NCBI RefSeq assembly: GCF_020085105.1
Contig: NC_058053.1
Span: forward strand, 18,790,888 to 18,854,887
DNA length: 64,000 nt
Reading direction: 5' to 3'
From: Siniperca chuatsi
Taxonomy: Eukaryota > Chordata > Actinopteri > Centrarchiformes > Sinipercidae
Shown here: positions 1 to 12,200 of the stretch, piece by piece
Layout of the letters: each line of letters opens with the position of its first letter
How positions within the stretch are numbered: the first letter of the stretch is position 1
Translations under genes and position numbers: made by a program
Notes under the pieces: generated by a model
What the model saw: the letters and a program-made list of their open reading frames with translations, nothing else
Told to the model about the DNA's origin: nothing
Database searches by the model: none

Positions 1-55
1 GAAATGAAGCTTTAAAGCAAACATTTACAAGATTCACTATCATGTAGATACTCAC

Positions 56-246
56 GCCAAATCTTCCTCTGATCCGAGTCCCTTTCCTGCCGTAATGTCA
101 CTTTCTGACTGGCTGAGTTTGGCGTTTCCATCTCCACATGCTCTCTTACTCCTCCCGAAGAGACGAGTTTTCAGAGACTTGAGCTTGGACTTTTTACGTC
201 CTAACAGAGATTGAGATGGAGACAGATCCAGGTCGCAGCAGCTCAC
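56..246 (-). CDS. cracdl: Probable CRACDL (KIAA1211-like) exon, partial
   Basis: An open minus-strand exon encodes a basic lysine-rich block (GRKKSKLKSLKTRLFGRSKR) followed by a serine/acidic stretch (LSQSESDITAGKGLGSEEDL). This resembles the N-terminal region of the CRACD/CRACDL actin-capping-inhibitor family, which has a GKKKSKFKTFKKFFGKKKRK-like segment before its acidic part. The exon ends at 56, where a consensus donor (GTGAGT, read on the minus strand) occupies 50-55. The rest of the gene lies to the left of the window. The 5' boundary is uncertain: there is no in-frame ATG, only a GTG at 246, and an in-frame TGA about 12 bases upstream. The true start is therefore an acceptor near 230-250 or lies in an upstream exon. 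Neighbouring MITD1 supports the call, because CRACDL lies near MITD1 in human. CRACD itself is the alternative. Confidence 0.55.
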
Positions 247-2017
247 ACATACTCATGCGCAGAACTCACATAGTCTCCTCTCTACACCCCATATATCCTC
301 TGATGATCTTTTCTAATTGTTACATCAGACGTATGTCAACTTGTGTTGTATATTCTGATTTGTCATTGACAAAAAATGGTCCGTGGTGTGTGCTGGTCAT
401 GTGCTTCCATGTTATGCTGACAAAGTCATTTATTTTGATAGCTCATTTTTGACTTGCTTTCTCTTCACCATGACACTTCTATGTAAAACTACACCAGAAA
501 ATCTCACCTGGAATGTCTTCAGTGCTTTCTGTATCTCCAGAGAAAGACTCCATCGGACTGATCCATGAAAGAAGCACAGAACAGACGATAGGAAAGTGTG
601 TAAAGAAAAGCACCGATAATGAGAAGCAAATGTGACAACAAAAACCTCAGACATACAGTTTTTAGAGGCTGTTGTCACATGCCGGAGGGCATCTAACGTG
701 GCATGAATACTCCATTGGTAAATTCTCTGTTCTCTGGCAGGCACACATATGCACTCATGTGATGGCCTGAAGATGTGACACTGGACTTGAGGTTCAAAGG
801 TTTATTGGCATTATCAGGAACGGTACAAACCTTTACTGTAGCTAGGTGGGGCGTGCTGAGGAAACTCCATGCTTGAGCTCAACAAAATAATAAGCTTTTA
901 CAAGAGGACTGTGTACAGTAGAAAACACATTAAATGCTGTGTCATCAAGAAAACAACACTATGTAGTTTACAGAGGAGGGATTAGGATTTGTAATATGAC
1001 ATTGCACTAGTGTATATACCACGCTGTCACACAGCAGTGCAGCCTGGATATCATATTTTGTAAACAAAGCAAAAGCTAAAATCTTGCTCTCAGGCAGCTT
1101 TACTTATGCAACACTTGACTGACAAACATCCGGACTGGGTTGATGTTTTACTGGATGCAAGATTCAGTGCAGAGTTTCCTTTGTTTCAAAGACTTTATTT
1201 GACCCTGCCCTGGAGCTGTTGTTCTGTTTGAGATTTGCATACACCATTTTCTGGCAATCAGACAGTTCTCCCTGTGTAGCCTAGGAACTGTCGTCAGTAG
1301 AGCATGATCCTGTGCAGTATGTGTCAGGTTATGGATAAACATGCAAAGTCCACACTGCACCTCTCATATTGCCCAGCCTGCTCTCAGAAGACAAGCACGC
1401 CTTATTGAAAAAGGTATTAGAGTATGAATAACCTAGGACACTCCAGAAAAAGTGTCATGTGATGTCATATTGAAACACCATTTGAACATCTTGCCCTACA
1501 AATAAATTTCAACTTGTCTATTGATTTACCACCACAGCCCTGAATTAGACTAAAGTGCTCCTGAATCAGACCGTATACCTCAGAGTTTTGTCATCCAGTG
1601 AGCCAAGTTATAGCCCCGATAGAAACAGAGGATAATCCCGTGGATTATTGACATTGCAGAGAGATCCATGTAAGATTTCACAGCACCATAATCCCCAACA
1701 ACAGCTTAATCACAAACTTCCCATACCATGTACTGCAGCACAACATTCACCAGACATCTCAATGTGAAAACCTACTCAAACACACACACACATTCACATG
1801 CTGTTTAGTGCAAAAATGAGTGAATTTACCCAACGTCTAATAGCAGCACCTCTGCTTCTCTTCCGCCTCTTTGTCCTCCTCTCTACGCCAAGTTGTCTTG
1901 TCTCGGCTGTGTCACTGTCCTAATGTTTAAACCTCAGGCTTGCGTCGTCCACATCTGCAGACGGAGGGAGATGCAGAGGGAAGGGAGTGAGGGAAGTGGA
2001 AGGAGAGAGAAAAACTG

Positions 2018-2020
<3 letters not shown>

Positions 2021-2068
<48 letters not shown>
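2021..2068. repeat. (GA)n microsatellite
   Basis: A pure GA dinucleotide tract of about 24 units. Confidence 0.97.
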
Positions 2069-2070
<2 letters not shown>

Positions 2071-2121
2071 AGGACACTCCATGACAGGACAAGCAAATGC
2101 ACAAAGAGAAAAGAGGACAGA

Positions 2122-2126
<5 letters not shown>

Positions 2127-2159
<33 letters not shown>
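2127..2159. repeat. (GA)n microsatellite
   Basis: A second AG dinucleotide tract, about 60 bases after the first and separated from it by purine-rich sequence. The two may be parts of one interrupted tract. Confidence 0.93.
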
Positions 2160-2161
<2 letters not shown>

Positions 2162-2596
2162 TACTCTATTACATTAGTGGCACACTGTGGCCCTCTGCGC
2201 TAAGCTTCTTATAAAACACTAACCTGATTTTAGGCCCAGAAATGAGAGTAGAGGGGGAAAAAAAATAAAGCTCCAGTTGCAAGGAACTGTTTACACATTA
2301 CACTGGGTTTCTTACCCCCCGGATGATCACAGAGGGGAGGCTTTGTATGTGTGTGTATATGTGAATGTATGTCTTAGAAAGTTAAAAATGAAAAAAACCC
2401 CACCAGGAATTAGCCATCTCCCAGCCCTGGTGAGATCAAATCCAAATGTACCAGACATTGGAGCTAAAATAATCTTTTATAGCATTCTGCAGCAGTTATA
2501 GAGAGATGTGTGTGTTTTTTATAAATACATACATTTTGCATTTGCATGTCCACACATGACTGGTCAGGTACTTTTGCATGCACAAAATGTGCACAT

Positions 2597-2663
2597 GGGT
2601 GTCCTGGTGGTCTAGTGGTTGAGGTGTTTACCATATAACTGCAACGTCCCTGGTTTGATCCTC
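2597..2663 (+). repeat. tRNA-derived SINE-like fragment
   Basis: The stretch opens with GGTGTCCTGGTGGTCTAGTGG, which resembles a pol III A box (TRGCNNAGTGG type). About 35 bases later GGTTTGATCC resembles a B box (GGTTCGANTCC). It does not fold into a convincing functional tRNA: there is no paired 3' acceptor arm and no clear anticodon stem. A tRNA-related SINE head is the best reading. Confidence 0.6.
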
Positions 2664-3954
2664 TATATCTCCACTGTAAACTGTCTAATAAAGTCAAAGA
2701 ATGCCAAACAAATAATCTTAAAACAATAAAAAGTGACTCTTTCAGTAACACTGGTAAAAGAGACAAAAATATCTCCCACACACATGTTAGGATAGTATTC
2801 AGAGATGGGAGCACTATCTAGGCCACTGGGCTACAACCAGCGAGAGGGAGGGCAGCAGGAAGTGGAAAACAAAATTTGCATCCACATTTTTGTGTCTGGG
2901 TGTGTGGTTGAACAGCTCCTCTGATGAGGCTCCTCATCACACAAAAATACTTATCTCTTCCACCAGAATATAAACCCAGCCGGTGACATCTGGATTACAT
3001 GTAACCAACCACATGTTAACAGATCATAGTGGCATAAGAGTCTGGGATGAATTTCATGGATTTATTGTCTGCTATCTACACAAAAGGGACAATATGTATG
3101 CAAGCGTATCTTATCTAAAAATGTGATTACAGCTGTCTGTACATATTGATATATACTGCATGTTTACAGCGCTCACTGCTTCATACACTGCAGCCTTTGT
3201 CCTCTTCGCTCATGGGAAACAAAGGTACAGACGTACAGTTATGGTCATATCTGGTTGATGTGGTTTCCTGATGGATTATAATTTCTTCCTCTCAGAGCCC
3301 AGATGAGCACTGTGCATATCGAGATTAAGGCCGATAGATAATCCGATCACAGCGCTGCTTGAACTCATGTGGGTTACTATTCATTCAAACAGTTTCCCAT
3401 GAAAATTTAATGAGGAAGATTTTTCCCATGAGTGCTTTTTTATGGGTAAAATATTTTTGCCATTAAATTGTCATTGGACTCATCCCAGCACATTTGACAT
3501 ATTGACCAATATCTGAAACCCTGAACAAGTGACATACACCAAATCACTGCTACCACAGCCTGACTTTTCTCATACAGTGAAATACAAAACTTTATAGGTT
3601 CATGTAACGTTACACATATTATATTTTAAAAATTAGGTTTTAATATTTACCATTGACTAAATGCCCCTGGGCTTTTCATAATTGTCAGGATTCCATCTGT
3701 TAATATATAAACTACACCTCTACACCGCAGCAGCAGAGACGTTTGTGTGTGAAGGAGAGACAGTAGGAATATGTTTTATATTAGGCCTACCTGATAAACC
3801 TGCTGCTGCATTAAGGTTTTGTGGAGTTGGAGTAAAAATCTGTGAAAGACTGTGGACATTTCAAGCAATAATATTTAATGAATGCTATTTGAATGACTAA
3901 ATCTGCAAACTGGAATAAACTCAGCAATAAAGTTTACTTTTGACGTTGGAAATA

Positions 3955-4112
3955 GTTCAGCTTTTAAACCAACATGGACGAGAAGTCCAATAGTGCTCAG
4001 AATAATGTAAAGTTTGAACCGTTCCATGAGCCAACTCAATCTACTGATGAAGACCATGTGATGTGGTCAAAAGCTCTGGAGCAGGCGAGTAAATGGGCCT
4101 TGAATTGAGATT
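3955..4112 (+). repeat. Dispersed repeat, copy A
   Basis: This segment shares a diverged but recognisable order of words with 51235-51425: 'caacatg.a.gagaagtcc', 'gtgctcagaat.atg.aaagttt', 'a.agct..ggagca.gcg.gtaa.tgg.ccttga.ttgag'. Both copies lie in the same orientation about 47 kb apart. The family is not identified. Confidence 0.65.
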
Positions 4113-4864
4113 CTTTTGGAAATTTGAAATAGTATAGTATACTACAAACTAATTAAACTATTTTAACTTAAAAATACAGACCAAGACACCGAATTCAGAC
4201 TTCACTGAATTTTTAAATCAAGCTTACAGTTACTAATCCTGTAAAACTCATTTTATTGTTATATTTTTACGTTTGAATTTATTTTAAATTGTATATTTTA
4301 AATGTGAGACACTGAATATTAAGTTGCTGGACAACCTCAAAACATGGTTAAAATCGAATAATAAAACCGAGACATTTGATGATATTAAAAAAGCACTTTT
4401 AATGTTATTTTAACATTTTTAATTTGTTCTTCCACCAGAAGGTGGTATGACACCCTAAAAAGTATCTTTCCCATAAACAATAATAAACCACCAATTAATA
4501 GCAGAAAAGTGTAAAAAAGGTCATAGAAAAGAAAGTACAGGAAGAGGAAAACTGAAAGAAATTACTCTTTTGCATAAACTGCACATAAGACTTAAGAAAT
4601 GTCCAATAAATACCCCGCAGAAATAGAGAATTCAACACACAACGCAGAAGATAGTTGGTTGAAATTAAATACATTATCAGTGTGACAAAAAGCATATTGT
4701 AAAACCTCTGACAAAAAATGCTCAGTTACACAATTGTTATGAGGCTGATCACATGCACCTGTATGTTAAGGCAAATCCAAAAACACAGCAGATGTGTCTG
4801 TGCGTTTTGAGGGCAGGTAAGTAAATTAAGCCACTTGAAATAGGAAAAATAAATTCTTCTCATC

Positions 4865-7476
4865 TCATAGTGTTTTTGTGTGTTTGGTGTGAAAAATGTC
4901 TACGTTGGTCTCCTGGCACTGCCTGAGGTCATAGTCACAATATCCAATAGAGAATCGTCCCTGGAAGATAAAATGAACACTTCTTACAACCAGAACGCAA
5001 CATGCTGATTCATAGACGTTCAGTAATTCTCATGATGGCAACAATAGAAAAGGATGAACATTAATTAGTATGACGTCTCACCTTAGGTCTCTTGAAGTAA
5101 TCCAGCCCTCTTCCTATCTTGATGATCCAACCATTGTCAAACCTAAAAACACAATTCATTTTGGATTACTGCCATAAAATAAAGCCGCAGTCATAGAGAG
5201 TGGAGTGCTGATGTGAAAGTAAATACTACGTACTGCAGCAAGAATTTCTCTCAAACAGTTGTGAGTTGCAGCTGTACCTGATTTCCCTGTCATGTATAGT
5301 AGAGGAGTACTGCAGATCCAGAGTCACTCCCTGAGCACTGAGACTCTCTTTCAGCTCGGCCAGAGCGTTGCTCTGTTGGCGACTATCCGCCTGCAGGACA
5401 CGACGAATGGCAGTGAAACAACAGCACAAACTGAACAGAAGAGACTGCTATGGCTGCCGTACATTCACTACATAGTGTGACCTCATTAGTTAAATAACCT
5501 ACTTCATCCTGTGTAGTGAGGAGATGGATGTTTTTCACCTTGCAGGACGCTTTTAGCAGCATCTCACAGAACCGCAGGAAGTTGTACAACTGTAGTGGAG
5601 AGAAGGTGGGTTTGTTTGACATGTTAGGGGGAGTTTGGTATAGTTCTGTGTTGAGATTAAAATGTTGTGTTAAGCTATAAACATCAATACACAAAGGTAC
5701 AGAGTGCTTTGTGCATTGAAAAAATAAAAAGAAAAGAAAAAAAACACAATTTAAGGCAATACACTGATAATATTTTAAGACAATTTAAATTGTCTTTTGT
5801 GTGTTGTGGAATGCAGGATGACAAACTTTTAGAGTTCCCTCCAGGTTTACTTTAAACTAAACTCCTCTGAACTATAAAATCTTGTAATTAATTTAATTAA
5901 AACAACTAATGTTTTATCATTAACACAATATAACTAGGCATTATTCATGCCACAGAAGTTTGTAATGAATAAGGCCAATTTATTCAGCATTGAAGTTTTT
6001 GAGTAACGCATAATTAATGTCACAATTCTGATAATCGATTAATCATTTAAGACATTTATCCATTACAAATACCAAATACTTGCTGGCTTCAGCTTTTTCA
6101 AATATGAGGAATGGCTGCATTTCCGTTGCTTATCATTGTAAATTTGATAGTTTTGGCATTTTTAAATGTTGGTCAAACAACGTGAAGACATCCCTTTTGT
6201 AACCTGATTAAACATGAATTAATTTAAGAACATGCACCATTTGATGGTCTTAAAAATATATTTTGACACAGGGACCCTATTAAGACCTCAAGATACGGTA
6301 ATAAAGCACGACCCACCTTAAGGCTCTTGTCATGACAGTTGATATTGTGCTTTAGTAGTGCATATTCCCATTTACCCAAACAAAGTTAGAATTAATCATA
6401 TTACCAATTTCCACCCAGTGAAACTGGGGCTTTTGGGGCCCCGGTGCAGATGCCTGCTTTGCCAAGTTGTTAATCCAGCCTTGTATTAATCAAATAACTA
6501 AAAAAGATAAAAAGGCAAAATCCAGCTTGACACAAAGAGGGGAAAACCCACACAATAAAACATTGATGAAAACAAAGATCTTACTTGGTGGGTGTGACGT
6601 ATGTATGGGTCTTCCACCCAGACCTCTGTGAGTAAACTGCTGATGTATGGCTTGAACAGAGCGTCGTAGCTGTAACCAGTAGCATCCTCTGCTATTCTAA
6701 TCTGCTCATGGTATTTCCCATCTGACAGATGAGGGAACACAGAAAGAGACAAGAAATAGAAGTTAGAGGTGCCACAGACAGCAGGTAAAGGCATTCAAAG
6801 ATTTTAATTGTGCTGTGAGAGTCAGTTGATTTGTGGGTCAATAGGATTCATTGGATTTTTTGGGGGGGGGATATGGACCACTAAAGCACGGTATCAGCTG
6901 GTTTGTTAAGGGTCTTGAGGCAAATCCTACATTATTACCTGCTTGTAGACACAGGGGCCCTGTGTCAAAATGTACATTGTTCACATATTCCTAAATAAAT
7001 ATCTGTTACGCCAAATGACCACAAACAAGGGCATCAATGGGGCCCCGCAGCTCATTCTTCATCCACAGCAGGTTAATCCGGCCTTGGCTGGGGTTAGTTG
7101 CCCACTTTGTTATTCAGTCTTTAGTGGTTGTGTTAATTACCTTCTTTCAGCTGGTTCACATGAGCTTTGATTTGCTCTGCTCTGTCCATGTAACCCTTTA
7201 TCTTATCCCTGTAGTGCCCTCTCTTTGAGTCATCTTTCACAGCTGCGGGCAGGAGACAGGAAACAAGAATAAGTTATGTCTTCATGGTGCTGCCTTGGCT
7301 GTGTATATGTCTGAAAGAGGGAGATAGAGACCTTTCAACACGTCTATGAGCAGCTGGATGCCCTCCTGGTAGCAGACAAGAGACTCCTGGAAGCGGCCGC
7401 TCTGGTCCAGCTCTACTGCCCGCTTCAGGACGGAGATGGCGGATGTCTCCATCCCTGACACATGGTTTTGTGTCAT
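4865..7476 (-). CDS. mitd1: MITD1, MIT domain-containing protein 1 (7 coding exons)
   Basis: Coding exons on the minus strand, in transcript order: 7332-7476, 7141-7242, 6585-6721, 5503-5589, 5278-5390, 5082-5142, 4865-4960. They sum to 741 nt, giving 246 residues against 249 in human. MITD1 is recruited by ESCRT-III to the midbody and supports abscission in cytokinesis. Residues about 10-85 form the N-terminal MIT domain (three-helix hairpin, [20 protein letters not shown], then [16 protein letters not shown]). The rest is the phospholipase-D-like membrane-binding domain, with [36 protein letters not shown] and [14 protein letters not shown] matching the vertebrate protein. The ATG at 7476 gives a normal-length N-terminus. 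The exon 1 donor is weak (GTCTCT), but joining there restores exactly the family length. MRPL30 lies divergently upstream. Confidence 0.95.
5985..6190 (-). repeat. MITE-like remnant of the 'aactaacgattattt' family
   Basis: The sequence from 'ctgataatcgattaatcatttaagac' to 'ggtcaaacaacgtgaagac' resembles the repeat copies at 14000, 45986 and 55139. It lies in MITD1 intron 3. It is strongly diverged and its ends are approximate. Confidence 0.5.
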
Positions 7477-8089
7477 CGTTGTCTAAGCTTCGTCTTTTTA
7501 TAGCTTGCAATAATCCAACAGAGTATTCATGCTTAGTGCTACCACCTTTCCAACTTGATAGCTACACAAGTGCGCCACAAAAGTCATTCCCGGAGAAACT
7601 TGTGGAATAATGGTCAACTGTGCTTAGATGGGTGCAGTTTTAACAAAAATATACCACTGAAGCACCTATATTTTAATCACACCTTATTCAATTTAAAAAG
7701 TATATTGTTCCTTTGATTTTTTTTAATTAAAATTAACTCTAGGAACCTTGTTCAATGGGCATTTGTGATATCGGTACAGTTTCAATGTAACATCTCGACG
7801 CTTCCGGTGCAAACATACATGGAGGAGACAAAACTGTCATGATACTAACGTAAAAGCCCGTTTGCCGTTGTTGTTGTTGTCTTGAATTGATGTTGTACGT
7901 GTAAATTTGGTGAATATGATATGAATATAGTTACGTTTGTGTTTTTTTCTCATAACGGTTAGTTACGTTTGATCCACGCGCTTATTTTGCAGTTAGCCGG
8001 GCTGTAACCTTGGCGTGCATGACTGTAACGGTAGTTTAACTGAAGAGGAGCTGGTGGCCGTTAACGGCAACCCTACCGAAAAATAAAAC
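7477..8089. promoter_or_regulatory. Divergent MITD1/MRPL30 promoter region
   Basis: The two genes begin on opposite strands with only 613 bases between their start codons. Both 5' UTRs and a shared or back-to-back promoter must therefore lie here. The MRPL30-proximal part contains CpG-bearing sequence; no TATA box is obvious. The same head-to-head order is known for human MITD1 and MRPL30. Confidence 0.7.
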
Positions 8090-11000
8090 ATGTCAGGAGT
8101 CTGTTGCGGTTTGAGCTCTTTATCAGTCAAGGTAAGACCATCACTCGGTATTTTTCTCACTTGAAGTGTCCGACAGAGTCAAATAAACGTTTTGTTGAAT
8201 CAGGACCCGACCTCTCGACTGTGAAGGCATGTTGTAGTATTCATGTGACAATCTACTGTCTCGACATATAATAATAATGATAATAATAATAATATTTGGG
8301 TTTTACAAAAATGTATATACTGGGTGATATATTTTTTGTTCAATACATTTTTCAACGCCACCTGCCAAAACTTCTGACATACTTTTTTTTTGTAATTCAA
8401 GTTTTTCAAGTAATTCAAAGTATAAATAAAATACCACATAAATACAACATAAATTAAGTGGCAAATTTCATAAAAAAAAGAAGGTAGGAATATTGTCATT
8501 CTATTATGTTTATTTATATTCTATATATAAAATAAATTAATTAAGAAATGAGACCAGACTTTATAAAACTTTCCTTGGTAATTATTTGTCTTTGCGATTA
8601 AAGATTCAAAAGAGGCAATGCCTTTCATTAATTTGAACCATTCATCAAAAACAGGCTTTGTCTGACTTCCAATGGTGGAGAATAATCCTTGAAGTGCCAA
8701 TAAAGCCTGCCAATGCAAGTCCAAGTTTTTTGGGGTTTTTTGGATATACCTGGTGGTAGGAGAGACCGGTTCATGCAACCACTCCCCAATATTTTTGACT
8801 ACTTAAACTTATGCTATGCTGAAATCAGACTTGCACAAGAATGAATCAGTAATAAGGTCATTAAATATTTTTATTGTGTTATCAACATATAATTGTAATA
8901 TAGAGAAACTGTTGGAAAAAATGAAATGAAAAAATAACCTGACAGGAATGTTTTTTTATTTTATTTTGTTTTTTTGGATAAACCAGCAAATTGTACCTGA
9001 CAAATTAAATTCCTTGATCACATTGTTGTAGAAATCATGCTCAAAATTAAAACTGCCCAGCTCATTGACTTAAAACATTTCCCACAATGGTGGAATAAAC
9101 CCAGAGATATCAAAGTGATAGCCACCACAGTATAAACATTATGGCAAAATCTGATGGTTGACAATCATCACATGGTCCAACCCTACAGGACACTGTATTT
9201 GTGTGCTCCTGTATTAGAAAACAAATCTGCCTCTTAGCCTATTCTATATTACCACGCTTTGGTTTCTCGTCACTGTTTGTGTTTGTTTACAGATCCTGAC
9301 AGAAGCTACACTTGTGTCACCTTGCCCGTGGTTTGTGTCTGCACGCAGCAAATTTACCAAAGCAAGAATCCCAAAAGAGGTAAGAATCAAGGCAAAAGCC
9401 CCGGGTTCGCTGTAGGTCAATTAGTTGCACGTAATTTAATAAATTGAAAATTTGGTATGGAATTCACAACACTAAAGCATAATGTCAGCTAAGGTGGGTC
9501 CTTTTTATTAGCTAAACTTTAGACCCTGTCTTGTAGAGGTGTCCTGTGTCAAGCTGTAATTTTAATGCCTTTAGTAATTTTATTTTTATATTGTGCTCAC
9601 ATGGTCCATATTGGTAGATTAGGTAGGGAAGAATTCCAGCAGGGTCCAGGGTCTATAAACAGTGCACAGAGGACAGGAGGTGTGGGGGGATCATTAGGTG
9701 CCCAACATTTTACTTTTTGCCCCAGGGTCTCCTAACAGATTAATCTGGCTGTGGTGATAATGATTCTCCTTTGTTCTGCACCTCTAAATGATTAAAGCAT
9801 TACTTCAGCTCATTTGCTCTGTTGTCAGTGTTCAAAGGCTCTGTGTTTTTCTTCACAGCTTTTCGCTGAGCGATCGAAAGAACATGAGAAATATGGGGGT
9901 GATCCAGACCAACCTCATAAACTGCATATAGTGACACGAGTCAAAAGTGTGATGCGAAGACCGTACTGGGAGAAAGAGATGGTGAAACACCTTGGGCTTG
10001 AAAAGGTAAGGTTTAGCAAATTAGGTTGCCTTTGTGTAATGCTGTTAAAGGTGTGGGGTATGCGATTCTAATCCAGTACACGTCTTCAACACGTCTTCCT
10101 CAAATTCAGCGAATATCTCCTCACGGTCCGCCAGCTGTCCGTTCAGTGTGTGCGCTGAAAAACACTCCAGTGTTTGCACACAGCCCTGGCTCTGTAAATG
10201 GGAAACAAAGAAAGTGGCTCAGACCGAGCCACACAACACTATTCTAGCCATGATTTGTGTGTCAGGTAACGTTAAATGACGGACATTCAGCTTACTTTCT
10301 AGTTTGCCAAGATATGCTGTTGTTGTGATGTTTGCTATAGCAGCAGAAGAGTTGTGAGTATCGCTGTCTGGAGCTGGTGTGCTGGCTCTGGGAAACCGTC
10401 TCGTCCTCTCTGGCTTTTAGCTTGTTTGCTAACCCACAACCTAGCTAACGTTAGTTATATTACTTGCTGTGTCATTGTTCGCTCTATGTCATGGTATATT
10501 GGATTTCTCCAGAATCGCATACCCTACATTTAAGTTAACTGAAAATAATTAGACAATGGGAGAGAAAAAATAAAGAATTTTTTTCGGAGAAAACAAAACC
10601 TTCAAGAGATTTGGGAAATGTGCTGTACTGAGAGGACTACCTATGTGTAAATAGTTCATGCTCAGTGCTTTTCATGACTACAAAATAAGCATAAATTAGC
10701 ACCTCAATAAGCATTATACACTGTGTGCCCCAATCCTGCCTTGTAGACTGAAGCTTTCATTAAGATAGATGAGCAGTAGAGAAGGATGATCGTTAAAATT
10801 GTTAGCTGTGATTGTACCACCTCAAGCAGATATAGCATCTGTCCACTATAAGAAGAACATTTATGATATTTTCTAGATGCAAAATTAAACTGGACTTGTT
10901 ACGGTCAGTCTTGGATTTTTTTGCACTGACTCGGTTCTCTTTGTCTTGTATTTAGGCACACGTACCTGTAATTCACAAAAACACACCTGCAGTCAATAGC

Positions 11001-11391
11001 CAACTGAAATTTGTCAAGCACCTTGTAAGGTAAGAAAGTAAACAAAAACGGGGTAACATATATGATGGTCTCTGCAAACCATTAAAGCATGCAGGAAAAG
11101 AAATCTGATGACTTAATGGAAGTATATTTACGACTGGAATAACACAAGAGGATCTTTTTTTATGAACATTCAATAAATCCCTATTAAAGCTATTTGTCTG
11201 GTCATTGGAGGGACATTTAAAGAAACTATCATTTCCTGCTCTTTCCTGGTTCATTCAGGATCCAGCCGCTGAGGACTCCCTATGGACTCCCTGCTGAACA
11301 GGACATGGCTGAAACCTACATTAACAGCAAAGGAGAGTTGATTGTTCGTCGCCTCCTCCAACCTCTAGACCCCAAGGCTATCGAATCTTAG
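8090..11391 (+). CDS. mrpl30: MRPL30, mitochondrial 39S ribosomal protein L30 (5 exons)
   Basis: Coding exons: 8090-8131, 9293-9379, 9859-10005, 10956-11029, 11259-11391. They total 483 nt, giving 160 residues (human 161). The protein is the uL30 component of the large mitoribosomal subunit. Residues about 1-45 look like a mitochondrial targeting region, basic and low in acidic residues. The uL30m core follows ([19 protein letters not shown], then [17 protein letters not shown]) and matches the vertebrate family. Exon 4 continues with [18 protein letters not shown]. The ATG at 8090 is 14 codons before a consensus donor (AAG|GTAAGA). A polyadenylation signal AATAAA is at 11639-11644. Intron 3 carries a TTAA-flanked MITE. 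The gene is divergent from MITD1 and convergent with TXNDC9. Confidence 0.96.
10045..10533. mobile_element. MITE with TTAA ends (piggyBac-like)
   Basis: Both ends are TTAA followed by inverted sequence. The left end reads AGGTGTGGGGTATGCGATTCT and the right end, read inward on the other strand, ATGTAGGGTATGCGATTCT. The 14-base core GGGTATGCGATTCT is identical. At 489 bp it has no transposase frame, so it would be non-autonomous. A TTAA target duplication is characteristic of the piggyBac superfamily. It lies in MRPL30 intron 3. Confidence 0.75.
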
Positions 11392-11638
11392 CTCCACTTT
11401 CAGTTGTATCAATTCATAGTTCAATTGTTCATAAATATCATGGAAAATCCAGTGCTCTTAGCTTCCTGTTCTGATTCCACTACACTGAGGAACTGCTGTG
11501 GCATTAGCCGTATTATTAGGCGAGTTATTGGACTTTAGACTCCAAATGAATGTGAGAAATGTTCTCATCACACACTATTACAAGTCCTTCAGCAAACTAG
11601 GGGCCTGTCTCATGAAGCAGGTACCAGTTTACCTGAAT

Positions 11639-11644
11639 AATAAA
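11639..11644 (+). terminator. MRPL30 polyadenylation signal
   Basis: A canonical AATAAA about 250 bases after the MRPL30 stop codon. A second AATAAA near 11685 is an alternative. Confidence 0.6.
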
Positions 11645-11964
11645 ACGTCTGTGTTCCAGGTTCCAGATTTTGTATACTCATCAATAAATGCCAGTTTAAA
11701 TACCATGATAATTTAACAACAGGTGATGGTTCAGATTCTTTATTAAACATGACTTATAAAAACTCAACATAAATTAAAGACATTTTGAAATAAATGCAGT
11801 CTGTATCCTTTTCACAAGTTCTGTCTCACCTTCTCTGCTGAGTCAGACTACCAATGGAAATAGTTAGACCTGATTTCAGAAGCCAATTTAAAGGCCCTAT
11901 ACACACAGGTGCTTTCATTTATTTTTTTAACGATCAGACTTCTATTCCATACACCATACTAATT

Positions 11965-12200
11965 TCATACATCCATCCATCAGCTATATCTGCTTATCCT
12001 TCAGAGGGTTGCTGGAGGCGATCGCAGCTGACAGTGGGTGAGGAGGCGGGGTACACCCTGGAGAGGTCTTCAGTCAAACTGGAGCACCTGGAGAAAACCA
12101 TTGCAGGTACAAGGAGAACATGCAAACTCCATACAGAAAGGCCCCAGTCAGCTGGCAGGTTTGGACCCAGAACCTTCTTGCTATGTGGCTGCCCCAATGT
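11965..12200 (+). repeat. Ancient fish interspersed repeat ('catgcaaactcca' family)
   Basis: The order of words 'ctgcttatcc', 'agggttgctggagg', 'gggtacaccctgga', 'cctggagaaaacc', 'aggagaacatgcaaactcc', 'agaaaggcccc' and 'acccagaaccttcttgc' is that of a repeat found very widely in fish genomes. No open frame of interest is present. I cannot assign the superfamily from this fragment. Confidence 0.75.

Larger units (their letters stand above)
247..4864. other. Gene-poor stretch between CRACDL exon and MITD1
   Basis: I see no convincing coding exon on either strand here; the open frames are short and unlike known proteins. The stretch holds two GA microsatellites, a tRNA-derived SINE-like fragment and a dispersed repeat, listed separately. 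It probably contains the CRACDL 5' flank or first intron and the MITD1 3' UTR. Human TSGA10 and LIPT1 lie at this place; neither was recognised. Confidence 0.5.

Noticed and set aside
1893-2102. Frames encoding Arg-Glu or Ser-Leu runs
   Set aside because: They are translations of the GA microsatellite on each strand.
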